A DNA stretch of 43,492 bases, taken from the IMG/VR virus record IMGVR_UViG_3300025168_000173, positions 1-43,492 of that record; one strand, given 5' to 3'. The notes beneath the pieces are model-generated. The model did no database searches. It saw nothing but the letters and a program-made list of their open reading frames with translations, and was not told the origin of the DNA. This document shows, piece by piece, positions 30,040 through 39,376 of the stretch. The stretch comes from a virus. Made by a program: the position numbers and the translations under genes. How positions within the stretch are numbered: the first letter of the stretch is position 1; each line of letters begins with the position of its first letter.

Positions 30040-33000
30040 ATCTGTGAAAGAAGATGCAATAGATGTCTACAAACGTCATCGTAATGACTTAATTAAAGCC
30101 ATATATAATAATGTATACGCAGATGATGAAGTTGGATTCTATATACAATCTTGCCTTAACTTAGAAAATCATAACATAAGTTTTGACGTTACTAAGGCTG
30201 ATGAAATTGCTTTTTCTTATACCGCTGGTATGTTGAATAAAGCATTACCAAAAAAAGATAAAAACCTCAACATGGGTAGATTAATTCAACAAGAATCTGC
30301 TAATCATCCGTGGTCAGGACAAGTAAGAAATGACCATATTATGTCTCAAAGGCATGGCGAATGGCCTCAGACTAATAGTCAATATGGATATTGGCCTTTT
30401 TCTAAAAATAACCATCCTCTTAGAAGAAATAATGCTATTACTGGTAAACCTGAATGGGAAAGAAAACTTAATGAAATGTATTTTTCAGATGATGATAGTC
30501 CCTCTTTTGCAGAACAATTGATGGGAAAAGAAGATGCACATGAAGCACATCATATGAAAGAAGGTAATCCACTTTATAGAGGTGTAAAGGGTGGTACAAG
30601 AAATGCTACTAGGAATAAACTCAATAATGAGGGAAACCCCATTCATGCTAAAGATAGTGATGGAAACTTATTGTATAATAATGAGAATGAACCTATTTAT
30701 AATCAAGAAGATTATCAAGAAGAATTACCTAGAAAACAGGCTTTTCTTGGCTCTAAATCTAATCATGGTCAAAGTCATTACAAACACATTCATACTACTA
30801 GATTAGCAGATTTTGATAGATGGAAGAAAGAACAAGGAGACGAGAGCCTTGAAGAACTAGAAAAAAATGGTGTTAATTTAGAAAAAGAACACTTTAACCA
30901 ACGTATGGGTGATTTGATACTAGGCGGTAACACTAGAGGTAAGTTAACTAGAAAAATAGAAGAGCAAGAGTATCAAGACCATCTTTTACAAAACCCACAA
31001 TTTAAAGATTTGAGGACTGCTAAAAGGGATTTAAATTCTCAAAATTCAGTTAAACACAACAAGAAAATGGGTTGGGAAACATGGGCTTACGGTTTAGAGT
31101 TCGTTCCACCTCAGGATAGAACTAAAATTTTAGAACATATACATCAACATGGAACAGATAATCCTGACCATCAAACCGTGAAACTATCTGATGGACATTT
31201 AATGCCATTAGGTAGATTGAAATTAAATAAAGAAAGAAGAACAAATGCTGAGTTGCATCAATGGACAAGAATGCCCCATCAATTTGGTCCTAACACACAT
31301 CAGTACTTAGAAGACAAAAATGATAACAAAACTAGTGGTATGGAAGGTTCTGTAAAAAATGCATTAAATTCTGTTCAATTAGAACCTTATATGACTAATA
31401 AACTTGATAAAGATGGTAATGAGATTCACGCTAAAGGGGAAAATGGTCAATATTTATATGACGATGATGATGAACCTATATTAGAACAAAAAGAAGTTAA
31501 CGATACCGCACATGACAGATTACTAAAAAACATCGTTAACATGTTTGAAGGTGATGCTAACATAGAGGATATTAATAATTTATTTTCTTTTTCTGATAAG
31601 GACATTGCTGCTATTAAGAGAGAAAGACGTAAAGGTAAAAATCTAAAAGATGTGATTCAAGAAAGGATTCATAGTACTAGCGATGTTAAATTAACAAAAG
31701 AGGGTTTACATTCTTTAGTTGGTTATGATGAAAATTTGAATGAACTTGATAAACATCCTATATTTGGTGCTTGGAAGACAGCCTTGTTAGATAAAGAAAT
31801 CATGCAACAAGTTAACCAAAAAATTGAACATCAAGTAGGACTAGCATCAAATGAGAAACGTATCAGAAGAGGATTATCTGTCGCTAGAATAGGAAATAAT
31901 GGCCCTGACCCTAATGACCCGAAATTAACAGCCGAAGAAGAATCTCATTATTTTGAAGATGAAGATGGTAGTTTGAAAGGATGGGCACATATGGAAGAAG
32001 ATGCTTTTAGTCATAGTCCGGGGATTGGTAAAACACATACTTCTTATCTTGATATTCTTCATAATCATCTTTCTACTGATGGTGGTGTTACATCCCCCTT
32101 AGGCTCTTTACAAAGAGATGATGATGGTAAAGCAATATCTCAGTATTCAATTATACCTAATAGTGGAAATACAGGTATGTATGGTAATTTACAAAATTCC
32201 CAAAGAGATACTGGTGTTGTTAGTAGTAGTAGTGCGTTAGAAATAATGTCTCATGCTGATAAATCTCGCCCTAATGCAAGAGGTAGAACACTTAGAAATA
32301 ATCATAATAATTCATCTGATACTGAATCTACGAGTTTTCCTAATATTATGACACGTGGCCCTAAAATAGAAACTAACTTTGATATTGATGCAGATAAATT
32401 TGATATAAAACGTAATATTTCTAGAGACGGGTCTATGCAAACTCTTCATTCAGATAATCCATTTACACGTGTAGGTTCAGCAGAAAGAGGTGATACTTCT
32501 TTGTCTGACACAAGTTCAATGCATCATCGCCTTCTTGCTGATAATGGTAAATATCCACCTTGGGATGCACACCCCGGTTGGGGGGTTACTTCCTATGAAG
32601 AAATATTCAATGACCCTAATAAAAGAAGTTCTCAGGGTATATCTCATACTGATTATCTAAGACGTATGGGTGATTCGGGTCGTAAAGAAAGTGAAGGTCT
32701 TGGGTTAGAGAATGAAGATTTACTTTTCTTAGAAGAGGAATTAGACCGTGTTAGAAACTTACAAGGTGAAGAACTTCAACAGCATATGGATGAAAAAGGA
32801 ACTAATATGAATCCACAAGATTTCAAAAATCTTCAAATTAAAAGAGCAGAGGACAGAGTTAGAGAATTGAATGATGTGTTATATCCTAATGAGATGGGTA
32901 GTTTGAAGCCGGGTGGTAAAGGGGAACAACATTCCCTAGATTTCTATAATAAAAGATTAGCAGATAAACAAGCACAAGCAGAATACGCTAAAACTGTTTT

Positions 33001-35401
33001 ACTCCCAATGGCATTAGAACACGACCCAAGTGCTTTTGACCCAAGTGACCCGATTAAGTTCATGCATAATTCTCAAAGATTATGGGAAGATGCGGGTAGA
33101 GGTCTTATACACGACTCTAATCATAACATTACAACTATGGGTTATCACATAGGTGAAGGTGATAGAAAATCCATTGAAGAAATGGAAGGTGGCTCATTTC
33201 ATAAAAACGTAGCAAGTATATTCGATATGATGCATCAAAGCGGCAGAACAACGAATGAGTTAACTCCAACTATGAAAGTCGATAAAGCACTAGAAGTTCT
33301 AGGATTGCCTAACGATGAAGCACATCAAGATTATGTTAGCAATTATTTGTCTTCCTTAAATGGTCCAGTTAGAGCAGCGTCGTTGGGACAGATTGCAACT
33401 TGGGGGCAAGAGATTATGCCTCAAGGGAGTGAACACATGGATGCTTTGAGTAGAGATGGTGTTACTGATTTACATGCACATATGGATAATAGATTAGAAG
33501 ATTATAGAAGCACAATGCCTAAGAAAAGAGAAAATAGAAATTTGTATGAAAACATGAATAGACCTAATACAGCATCTCAATCAATGGATTCATATCAAAC
33601 TTTAAGTCAATTAAGAAGAAGAGTTAGACCTAGTAGTAAACGTTCAGTATTAGATAGAAACGAATTAGAACATTATGGTTTATCTCATTATGAATCAAAA
33701 GACCCATTACATTCAAGAGAAATGAATAAAAAAGGTAAACCAATAAAAAATATCAATAATCAACATGCTACATACAAAGATATAGCAAGTCAGATAATAA
33801 CGTATGATGAGCAATCTACTGACAAAGGAAAAAACAATCAATTTACACCTTTTGAATTAGAACAAAAACCAACAGTAGAATTTGCTAATACTCCCACAGG
33901 GACATTGAAGTCTCAAGATGGAGTGTTAATTCATGCTAATTGGCCTAGAGAACATGGACATGCAGCAGAGCCAACTGTTGGATTTGAATTTGAAAGAAGT
34001 GGCTCACCTGTTGTGGGTAGTCAACCGCAAGCATCTGCATATCCAAGTATGCCTCAAGCAGCGTGGCATCATATATTTGGTGAAGGTATGTATGATAATG
34101 TCATAGGTAATGTTGATGTTACAAACCCTAGAATATTACAAACCCAATCTGCCCCATATCAAACAAATCCAATAACAGGTATATCAAATGCTGATGATAT
34201 GGATAATATTGGTAAGGCCGATTTACCCAAAGAAGTACCGTTAATCGACCCGCTACATCGTATATTTGATTTAGATGATTTGAATCAATTAAGAGGCTTC
34301 ACCGGGGAATGGGTAGTTTCAACATTAGTCGAAGGGACAAGATGTAAAGTTATTAAGAAAAATAACAGAATAACCTCTTTCGATGAAAAAGGCAAAGAAA
34401 TACCCATAGATGATGATATAAAAGACAGTCTTAAATTAATATGTAAAAAAAATTATGTCATTGACGGTATAATGAAAGATGATGAGTTCTATGTAAATGA
34501 CATTCTTCATTATGACCAAGACGATGTTACTGATTTAACTACAAGAGAGCGAATAAAAATATTAAGAGGGCAATTCGAGAGTTATCATCCAGTATTCATA
34601 CCTAGCCCATCTGATGTTAGAATCACCGATGAAGTAGGATTAGAAAACGCAGTTAAAGATTTAGGTAAAGAATCTGATAAGATTATGCTGCGAGATGCAA
34701 AGTCCACTTATATGAAAGGTGAAGAAAAACATCCTAAATGGATTATTTTGGCTAAGAGTGAAATTGACTATCATGTTTCATTTGCATCAGAAATAGATAA
34801 CGGATATTTCATTATTCACTTACCTGAGGATTTAGTCAAGTATGAGATAGTAGAAGGGAAGGCTATTAATCCAGTATCAGCGATTGGTAGTTTAACTGAT
34901 TCTGATTATTCTATAAGATTAGCAAAAAGTCTAGAACCTTACTGGTCTTCTCACTTAGATGACTTACTGAAAGAGGAACTAGACAGGGCTGATTGGGATG
35001 AGAACAATGCAAATGACGGTATGACCGATGAACGTGCTAGAAGAATAGAGCATCAGAGCGGTGGTTTGCTCAAGCCAAAGAAAGACAAGAATATTATATT
35101 AAAACCAAAACAAAAAGAAATGTTCAAAGCATTATTAGTTATGGAAAAATTACTTGATAGAATAGAAAAAGGACATAGCAACATGGCAGGTAGAGGTTTA
35201 GGAATAGACGTTGGTGGTGGTGTAGAAAGCCCTAGAGGGCCGACAAGATTGACAGCAGAGCAATCATTACCTGATTGGGATATGAAAAAGCGACCTACCG
35301 AGGACATGGAGAAGCCCGACGATTATCCGGGTAGAAAACAGAAAAAGATAGAAAATGAAGAGCAGTCTAGCGTTTTTGATGAAAAGAGCCTTGAACAATA
35401 G
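30002..35401 (+). CDS. Giant virion-type protein with a degenerate DNA ligase-like domain
   Basis: This is the largest gene (1799 residues). ATG 30002 overlaps the previous gene by 38 bases; ATG 30029 with GAAGG upstream is the alternative. The first 1400 residues are hydrophilic and His/Asn-rich, with two copies of an I-H-A-K...L-Y....E-P-I unit near residues 207-232 and 468-493. Residues 1415-1640 read like an ATP-dependent ligase adenylation domain: GEWVVSTLVEGTRCKV in place of motif I, NYVIDGIMKDDEFYV like motif III, RIKILRGQF, then SDKIMLRDAKSTYMKG and WIILAK like motifs IV and V. The motif I lysine is replaced by Leu1442 and motif III lacks its Glu, so it should not form the AMP adduct. 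It sits between portal and protease. Confidence 0.75.
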   Translation: MTGLVKAVLMRDESVKEDAIDVYKRHRNDLIKAIYNNVYADDEVGFYIQSCLNLENHNISFDVTKADEIAFSYTAGMLNKALPKKDKNLNMGRLIQQESANHPWSGQVRNDHIMSQRHGEWPQTNSQYGYWPFSKNNHPLRRNNAITGKPEWERKLNEMYFSDDDSPSFAEQLMGKEDAHEAHHMKEGNPLYRGVKGGTRNATRNKLNNEGNPIHAKDSDGNLLYNNENEPIYNQEDYQEELPRKQAFLGSKSNHGQSHYKHIHTTRLADFDRWKKEQGDESLEELEKNGVNLEKEHFNQRMGDLILGGNTRGKLTRKIEEQEYQDHLLQNPQFKDLRTAKRDLNSQNSVKHNKKMGWETWAYGLEFVPPQDRTKILEHIHQHGTDNPDHQTVKLSDGHLMPLGRLKLNKERRTNAELHQWTRMPHQFGPNTHQYLEDKNDNKTSGMEGSVKNALNSVQLEPYMTNKLDKDGNEIHAKGENGQYLYDDDDEPILEQKEVNDTAHDRLLKNIVNMFEGDANIEDINNLFSFSDKDIAAIKRERRKGKNLKDVIQERIHSTSDVKLTKEGLHSLVGYDENLNELDKHPIFGAWKTALLDKEIMQQVNQKIEHQVGLASNEKRIRRGLSVARIGNNGPDPNDPKLTAEEESHYFEDEDGSLKGWAHMEEDAFSHSPGIGKTHTSYLDILHNHLSTDGGVTSPLGSLQRDDDGKAISQYSIIPNSGNTGMYGNLQNSQRDTGVVSSSSALEIMSHADKSRPNARGRTLRNNHNNSSDTESTSFPNIMTRGPKIETNFDIDADKFDIKRNISRDGSMQTLHSDNPFTRVGSAERGDTSLSDTSSMHHRLLADNGKYPPWDAHPGWGVTSYEEIFNDPNKRSSQGISHTDYLRRMGDSGRKESEGLGLENEDLLFLEEELDRVRNLQGEELQQHMDEKGTNMNPQDFKNLQIKRAEDRVRELNDVLYPNEMGSLKPGGKGEQHSLDFYNKRLADKQAQAEYAKTVLLPMALEHDPSAFDPSDPIKFMHNSQRLWEDAGRGLIHDSNHNITTMGYHIGEGDRKSIEEMEGGSFHKNVASIFDMMHQSGRTTNELTPTMKVDKALEVLGLPNDEAHQDYVSNYLSSLNGPVRAASLGQIATWGQEIMPQGSEHMDALSRDGVTDLHAHMDNRLEDYRSTMPKKRENRNLYENMNRPNTASQSMDSYQTLSQLRRRVRPSSKRSVLDRNELEHYGLSHYESKDPLHSREMNKKGKPIKNINNQHATYKDIASQIITYDEQSTDKGKNNQFTPFELEQKPTVEFANTPTGTLKSQDGVLIHANWPREHGHAAEPTVGFEFERSGSPVVGSQPQASAYPSMPQAAWHHIFGEGMYDNVIGNVDVTNPRILQTQSAPYQTNPITGISNADDMDNIGKADLPKEVPLIDPLHRIFDLDDLNQLRGFTGEWVVSTLVEGTRCKVIKKNNRITSFDEKGKEIPIDDDIKDSLKLICKKNYVIDGIMKDDEFYVNDILHYDQDDVTDLTTRERIKILRGQFESYHPVFIPSPSDVRITDEVGLENAVKDLGKESDKIMLRDAKSTYMKGEEKHPKWIILAKSEIDYHVSFASEIDNGYFIIHLPEDLVKYEIVEGKAINPVSAIGSLTDSDYSIRLAKSLEPYWSSHLDDLLKEELDRADWDENNANDGMTDERARRIEHQSGGLLKPKKDKNIILKPKQKEMFKALLVMEKLLDRIEKGHSNMAGRGLGIDVGGGVESPRGPTRLTAEQSLPDWDMKKRPTEDMEKPDDYPGRKQKKIENEEQSSVFDEKSLEQ

Positions 35402-35446
35402 TCACGCAGCAATTAAGTAGTAAGGATATACGTTACAGGGATTAGT

Positions 35447-36805
35447 GTGCTCGGTAGTAAACAACTATTCAGAAACGGCAATGAGCCAATCAGTATCCTC
35501 AAGGGTGCTAATGACCTCATCGTCGCTGGTTATGCCAGTGTGGAAGTTGTAGACAAGCAAGGCGACGTAATAACAAAGGAGGCATTGAAACACGCATTTC
35601 GGAAATTCATGGAAAATCCGTCATATCGTAATGTTCAATTAGCCCACAGTAATATACAAATTGGAGACGTTGTACCGAATTATACAGATAACGAAGGGAG
35701 GTTGTGGAAAAGCGAAGTCGATGATGTCGGAATGTTTGTAGTTGTAAAATTACGAGACGACATCGAGAAAGCAAAAGAGGTCTCAGCAGAGATTAGAAAA
35801 GGCGTTCTCAGAGGTTTCAGTATAGGTGGTCAAGCGTTCAAAAGAGTCAGAAAATCTGACGCAAAACGTGGCGATTACCAAGAAATAAGTAAACTGGAAT
35901 TACATGAGATAACCATTTGTGAAAAAGGCATTAACCCCGAAGCAACATTTAGTATATTAAAAGAAGATAAAAACACGGAAGTGAACAATATGACAACAGC
36001 AGAAAACGATGATGATATGATGAAACAAATGAGTGACGTATTGAGTCGCTTAGAAGGTCGACTGGACAATATGGAGAAAGGTGAAAAACCTGCTTTCCTA
36101 GAAGAGAAAGACGATAAAGATTCAGATAAGAAAGATGACAAAAAGAAAGAAGATGTAGCGGAAGTAGAAAAATCAGAGTATTCTGATGTAATTACTTCTG
36201 ATTACCTTAACTGGATGGAAGACACTCTAAAGAGTGCTGGAGTGAATACTGCTGAGGCACGTACTCACTTCGACGACTTAGAGAAAGCAAATCTTGGCTC
36301 AACACCTGAGGAATTAGATGCTAACGCTCTACAACTAACAGGTCAAGTAAAAGGTCGAGTACAAGAAGGTGGAAACCCAACAACTGGCGCTCTAGGTAAA
36401 ACTACTGGTGCAGTAAAGAAATCAGATTTTATTAATCCAGCAACACTTAAGGATTCAGACATCGAGTCTGCATATGAAGTATACAAAGCAGCAGCAATGG
36501 AACAAGAGTTCCGTGGCTCTCTAGAATCCAATTTCGCATCTAGATTCGCAACAGAGCGTACAAACGAAATCGCAAAAGCAGAAGCAGCAGCATATGATGC
36601 TCGTGGACCACTAGACGATATCACAAAAGCAATCAGTGCACTTTCAGAGCGCATTGAATCAATCAGTACTCCAGCAGCATCAGGAGAAATAATCGCTAAA
36701 TCGGCAGATATTGCATCAATTGTAGTACCTTCGACGGAGGATATGGCAAAGATGTCATGGGATGAAGTACATCACCTAGCATCTAAAGCCTTCACCCCGG
36801 AGTGA
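35447..36805 (+). CDS. Prohead protease fused to scaffold domain
   Basis: The 452-residue protein starts at GTG behind ACAGGGATTAGT. The protease part has GYASVEVVDKQGDVI, LAHS with His67 and GFSIGG with Ser125, which match the XkdF/U35-type prohead serine protease of HK97-like viruses. Residues 180 onward are acidic coiled coil (MKQMSDVLSRLEGRLDNMEK), then an Ala/Glu-rich scaffold-like domain. EPISILKGAND (Lys19) at the N terminus and FSILKED (Lys172) between protease and scaffold both resemble the repeated tags, so they are candidate self-cleavage sites. It ends in MSWDEVHHLASKA, shared with the gene at 29171. It precedes the capsid gene as expected. Confidence 0.92.
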   Translation: MLGSKQLFRNGNEPISILKGANDLIVAGYASVEVVDKQGDVITKEALKHAFRKFMENPSYRNVQLAHSNIQIGDVVPNYTDNEGRLWKSEVDDVGMFVVVKLRDDIEKAKEVSAEIRKGVLRGFSIGGQAFKRVRKSDAKRGDYQEISKLELHEITICEKGINPEATFSILKEDKNTEVNNMTTAENDDDMMKQMSDVLSRLEGRLDNMEKGEKPAFLEEKDDKDSDKKDDKKKEDVAEVEKSEYSDVITSDYLNWMEDTLKSAGVNTAEARTHFDDLEKANLGSTPEELDANALQLTGQVKGRVQEGGNPTTGALGKTTGAVKKSDFINPATLKDSDIESAYEVYKAAAMEQEFRGSLESNFASRFATERTNEIAKAEAAAYDARGPLDDITKAISALSERIESISTPAASGEIIAKSADIASIVVPSTEDMAKMSWDEVHHLASKAFTPE

Positions 36806-36847
36806 ATAAGTTAGAAATATGAAAGGAAATATAAGGAGTGAATAAAT

Positions 36848-37987
36848 ATGGCAAGAGATTACGTACGAACAATAACAGATATGGAAAGATACTACTATGG
36901 TGCAGGTAACGCAATGGGTTACTCATACACTGGTAGTGAATTACTCAAGGCTGACAGCCCTATGCTGTCCACAACAGGCGGAACATACCAAGCAATCTAC
37001 GGTCGCAAAGTATGGTCACAATTAAATCAAGAATTTAACGCCTTCTCAATACTACCAAAGAAACCATGGGATAGAAGCGGATGGCGCGTTATCACTGGAA
37101 GGCCAAATTCCGGTGTTGTACACGGTGGAGTTGCAGAGAACGCAACATTACCTGAAACTGTAAAACCTACCTTCCAGCACATTGCTGCAAAACCAAAGAC
37201 AATCGCACACACGTTCGATATGTCTGAAACAGCAATCTTCCTTGCAGATAAGGATGATGGAATGGGAGATATTCGTTCAGTACTCAAAGAAGAAATGGGT
37301 AAGCACCACGCAGAAATGGTCAACAAAATGCTTCTAGTAGATGCAGACGATGTAGCAGGTAACAACTTTGAATCATTAGATAGAATCACAGCAAGCGATG
37401 CTACTATGGGTCAAGACGCAAACTGGGTTACTGCTGCGGCAGATTTAGATATCTACTCAATCGACCGAAGTGCTAACTCATGGTCAGATGCAGAAACTAA
37501 CCTTGGTGTTGCTGGAGCAGATAGAGTTCTATCTCTAGACCAAATCGATGACTTGTTCCAAAAGTTATGGGTTCGTGGTGGAAATCCAAAAGTTATGCTA
37601 ACTGGATATGATACATTGATGAGACTACAACAACTTCTACAATCACAACAGAGATTCATGGAAGAGAAGAGAGTAACACCAACTTACAACGGTGTAAAGG
37701 GTGTACCCGGTATGGAAGCAGGTTTCATAGTTGCAACATATAACGGTATACCAATCATACCAACAAAGGATATGGATGATGATGGTAACCTATCAAAAAT
37801 CTACTACCTAGATACTGATTACCTACACTTTAGCACAGCAATACCAACTCAATACTTTGAGTCCGGTATCGAGACTGGTGACCCATTCGCAATAAACAGA
37901 CTAGGCCAAGAAGGACTATACCGAACCATGGGTGAAGTATGGACAACTTTCTTCGGTGCGCAAGGGAGCATTCGTAACCTTAAGTAA
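36848..37987 (+). CDS. Major capsid protein, HK97-type
   Basis: The 379-residue protein follows the protease and has the strongest ribosome binding site in the window (AAGGAGTGAATAAATATG). The N arm SYTGSELLKADSPMLSTTGG contains ELLK ending at Lys34, a likely maturation cleavage point. The remainder includes the long spine-helix region (MGKHHAEMVNKMLLVDADDV) and a P-domain typical of HK97 folds (NPKVMLTGYDTLMRLQQLLQ), and ends GEVWTTFFGAQGSIRNLK. The assignment rests on size, position and these patterns. The gene is richer in preferred codons and G+C than the genes before it. Confidence 0.9.
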   Translation: MARDYVRTITDMERYYYGAGNAMGYSYTGSELLKADSPMLSTTGGTYQAIYGRKVWSQLNQEFNAFSILPKKPWDRSGWRVITGRPNSGVVHGGVAENATLPETVKPTFQHIAAKPKTIAHTFDMSETAIFLADKDDGMGDIRSVLKEEMGKHHAEMVNKMLLVDADDVAGNNFESLDRITASDATMGQDANWVTAAADLDIYSIDRSANSWSDAETNLGVAGADRVLSLDQIDDLFQKLWVRGGNPKVMLTGYDTLMRLQQLLQSQQRFMEEKRVTPTYNGVKGVPGMEAGFIVATYNGIPIIPTKDMDDDGNLSKIYYLDTDYLHFSTAIPTQYFESGIETGDPFAINRLGQEGLYRTMGEVWTTFFGAQGSIRNLK

Positions 37988-38021
37988 GGTTTTTGCGGGA
38001 AATTAAACGGAGGAAAAAGAT

Positions 38022-38414
38022 ATGGCAGATACATTAACATTAGGCGGAACAGCGACAGCGACATTAGTAGGTGCATGGGAACTCAGAGCGGGTTCTCACA
38101 GCACTACTGAGTGGTTAGATGGAGCAGCAGACGTTGCTTACCCCGGAAACTTAGGAGGATTTGTAGCAACAAACTCTGACGGAGCAAACGGATATGACCC
38201 AGCACCAAAGATGGCATTAATTAACGTAACAGGTGGAGCAAATGGTGAAACAATCATTCTCTCCGGTGGAGCATCAGCAATCCTGAGCGTTATGGCGACC
38301 GATGGTGGTGCAGCAGCAGTAGCAGTTGGAGCATCCTTTACAGGACTAACAGCAACCTTGCGATACCTAAGTGGTTCAGCAAACGTTACAACAGTAATGG
38401 TACTATACAACTGA
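38022..38414 (+). CDS. Small beta-rich head decoration-like protein
   Basis: The 130-residue protein is rich in Ala, Gly, Thr and Val, with alternating strands (TLGGTATATLVGAWELRAG, ILSGGASAILSVMATDGG). It directly follows the capsid gene, behind GGAGGAAA, where decoration or cement proteins usually lie. It is followed closely by a gene that seems to start at CTG. The decoration role is inferred from position and composition. Confidence 0.72.
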   Translation: MADTLTLGGTATATLVGAWELRAGSHSTTEWLDGAADVAYPGNLGGFVATNSDGANGYDPAPKMALINVTGGANGETIILSGGASAILSVMATDGGAAAVAVGASFTGLTATLRYLSGSANVTTVMVLYN

Positions 38415-38424
38415 GGTGGTTTAA

Positions 38425-38853
38425 CTGCCAACAGTAACATATACTGGACCTTACTACAAAAAGAAATCTCCTGACTCAAAAGTCAGGGATTTCCAACGTG
38501 GTGAATCTAGGCAAGTCAGTCAGGCTTGGGTAGACCAGTTTAGACGTAAGATGGGTGACGGTATGCGCATCGAAGGTGATGAAGCACTACACTCAGATGC
38601 ATTAAATGATGGAATACCGGATTCAGGATGGCGTAAAGCACAGATTGAAACTTGGTTGAATACATATGGTGTAACAGTACCCGGTGGATACAAAACAAAG
38701 TCCTCTTTACTCTCAATAGTAGATACGGTTTTAAGCCCGGCTGCTGAGGAAGAGATAGAACCTGAACCACTCGTGGAAGAAACTGTTGATGAAATAATTC
38801 AAGAAGCAGTGGAAGAAGCATCGGTAATAGGAACATCAGAACAAGAAATTTAA
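38425..38853 (+). CDS. Head-associated protein, apparently starting at CTG
   Basis: The frame is open from the TAA at 38422 onward, and codons from 38425 give PTVTYTGPYYKKKSPDSKVR after the first residue, which is a typical phage start (MPTVTYTGPY). The codon at that position is CTG, with GAGGTG seven bases upstream. The first in-frame ATG is only at 38551, which would cut off 42 well-formed residues. The product of about 142 residues then has WRKAQIETWLNTYGVTVPGG (a small helical domain) and an acidic C-terminal tail. It may be a head or neck protein. Confidence 0.7.
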   Translation: MPTVTYTGPYYKKKSPDSKVRDFQRGESRQVSQAWVDQFRRKMGDGMRIEGDEALHSDALNDGIPDSGWRKAQIETWLNTYGVTVPGGYKTKSSLLSIVDTVLSPAAEEEIEPEPLVEETVDEIIQEAVEEASVIGTSEQEI

Positions 38854-38867
38854 GGAAGTGAAAAAAA

Positions 38868-39146
38868 ATGGCATTTAGCAGTACAGAAGATAATAGAACG
38901 CACGTATTAGGCGACCTAATGATGGTTACCGGAGATTGGAACGCAGCAAGCGTAGCAACAGGCACAATAGTAACGGGTCTTTCAGAAATACTTGCTTGTG
39001 GAGTAATGGGCGACACCTTCGGTGACATTACAGGTGGTGGAGTTGATGGAGCATTTGCTCTTGTCGCAGACGCCGCACCCGGTTCTTTAGTAGTCGATTG
39101 CGTCAGTGGAAACACTGGCTCTTGGTGGGCACTAGGAAAGCGCTGA
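38868..39146 (+). CDS. Small beta-rich head or tail protein
   Basis: The 92-residue protein reads MAFSSTEDNRTHVLGDLMMV then GDWNAASVATGTIVTGLSEI and ends SGNTGSWWALGKR. The strand-rich, Gly/Thr-rich composition resembles capsid decoration or head-fibre-base proteins of marine viruses. It follows AAGGAAGTG and lies in the head-to-tail block. Function inferred from position. Confidence 0.72.
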   Translation: MAFSSTEDNRTHVLGDLMMVTGDWNAASVATGTIVTGLSEILACGVMGDTFGDITGGGVDGAFALVADAAPGSLVVDCVSGNTGSWWALGKR

Positions 39147-39162
39147 TTTGGCGGTGACCTAG

Positions 39163-39357
39163 ATGGTTAAAGCAATACAAGTGATTGGACCTTACAGCCC
39201 TAAAGCATTCGCAGGGGCAGGTAATGACGGTGCGTTAAGCACTGCTATGACTACTGACATTGAAGCATTAACTGGTTATGCTAGTACAAAGATAATTTCA
39301 GTAGAGCCGATTACAGTATTGGGTAATATATTCTTAGTAATATATCAGAAAGCATGA
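39163..39357 (+). CDS. Very small beta-rich structural protein (64 aa)
   Basis: This protein begins MVKAIQVIGPYSPKAFAGAG and ends ITVLGNIFLVIYQKA, with strand-like alternation. GGTGACCT precedes the start. It lies between a decoration-like gene and a zinc-ribbon gene. The function is not visible from the sequence. Confidence 0.68.
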   Translation: MVKAIQVIGPYSPKAFAGAGNDGALSTAMTTDIEALTGYASTKIISVEPITVLGNIFLVIYQKA

Positions 39358-39376
39358 TAGAAGGTGGTGTGAGTGA

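Noticed and set aside
34235-34930. Calling the C-terminal part of the giant protein an active DNA ligase
   Set aside because: The lysine of motif I and the glutamate of motif III are absent, so catalysis by the usual mechanism is not expected. I describe it as a degenerate domain.
35053-35307. Leftward frame inside the giant gene
   Set aside because: It is the antisense shadow of a gene with strong codon pattern and no regulatory signals, as are most other overlapping frames in the window.
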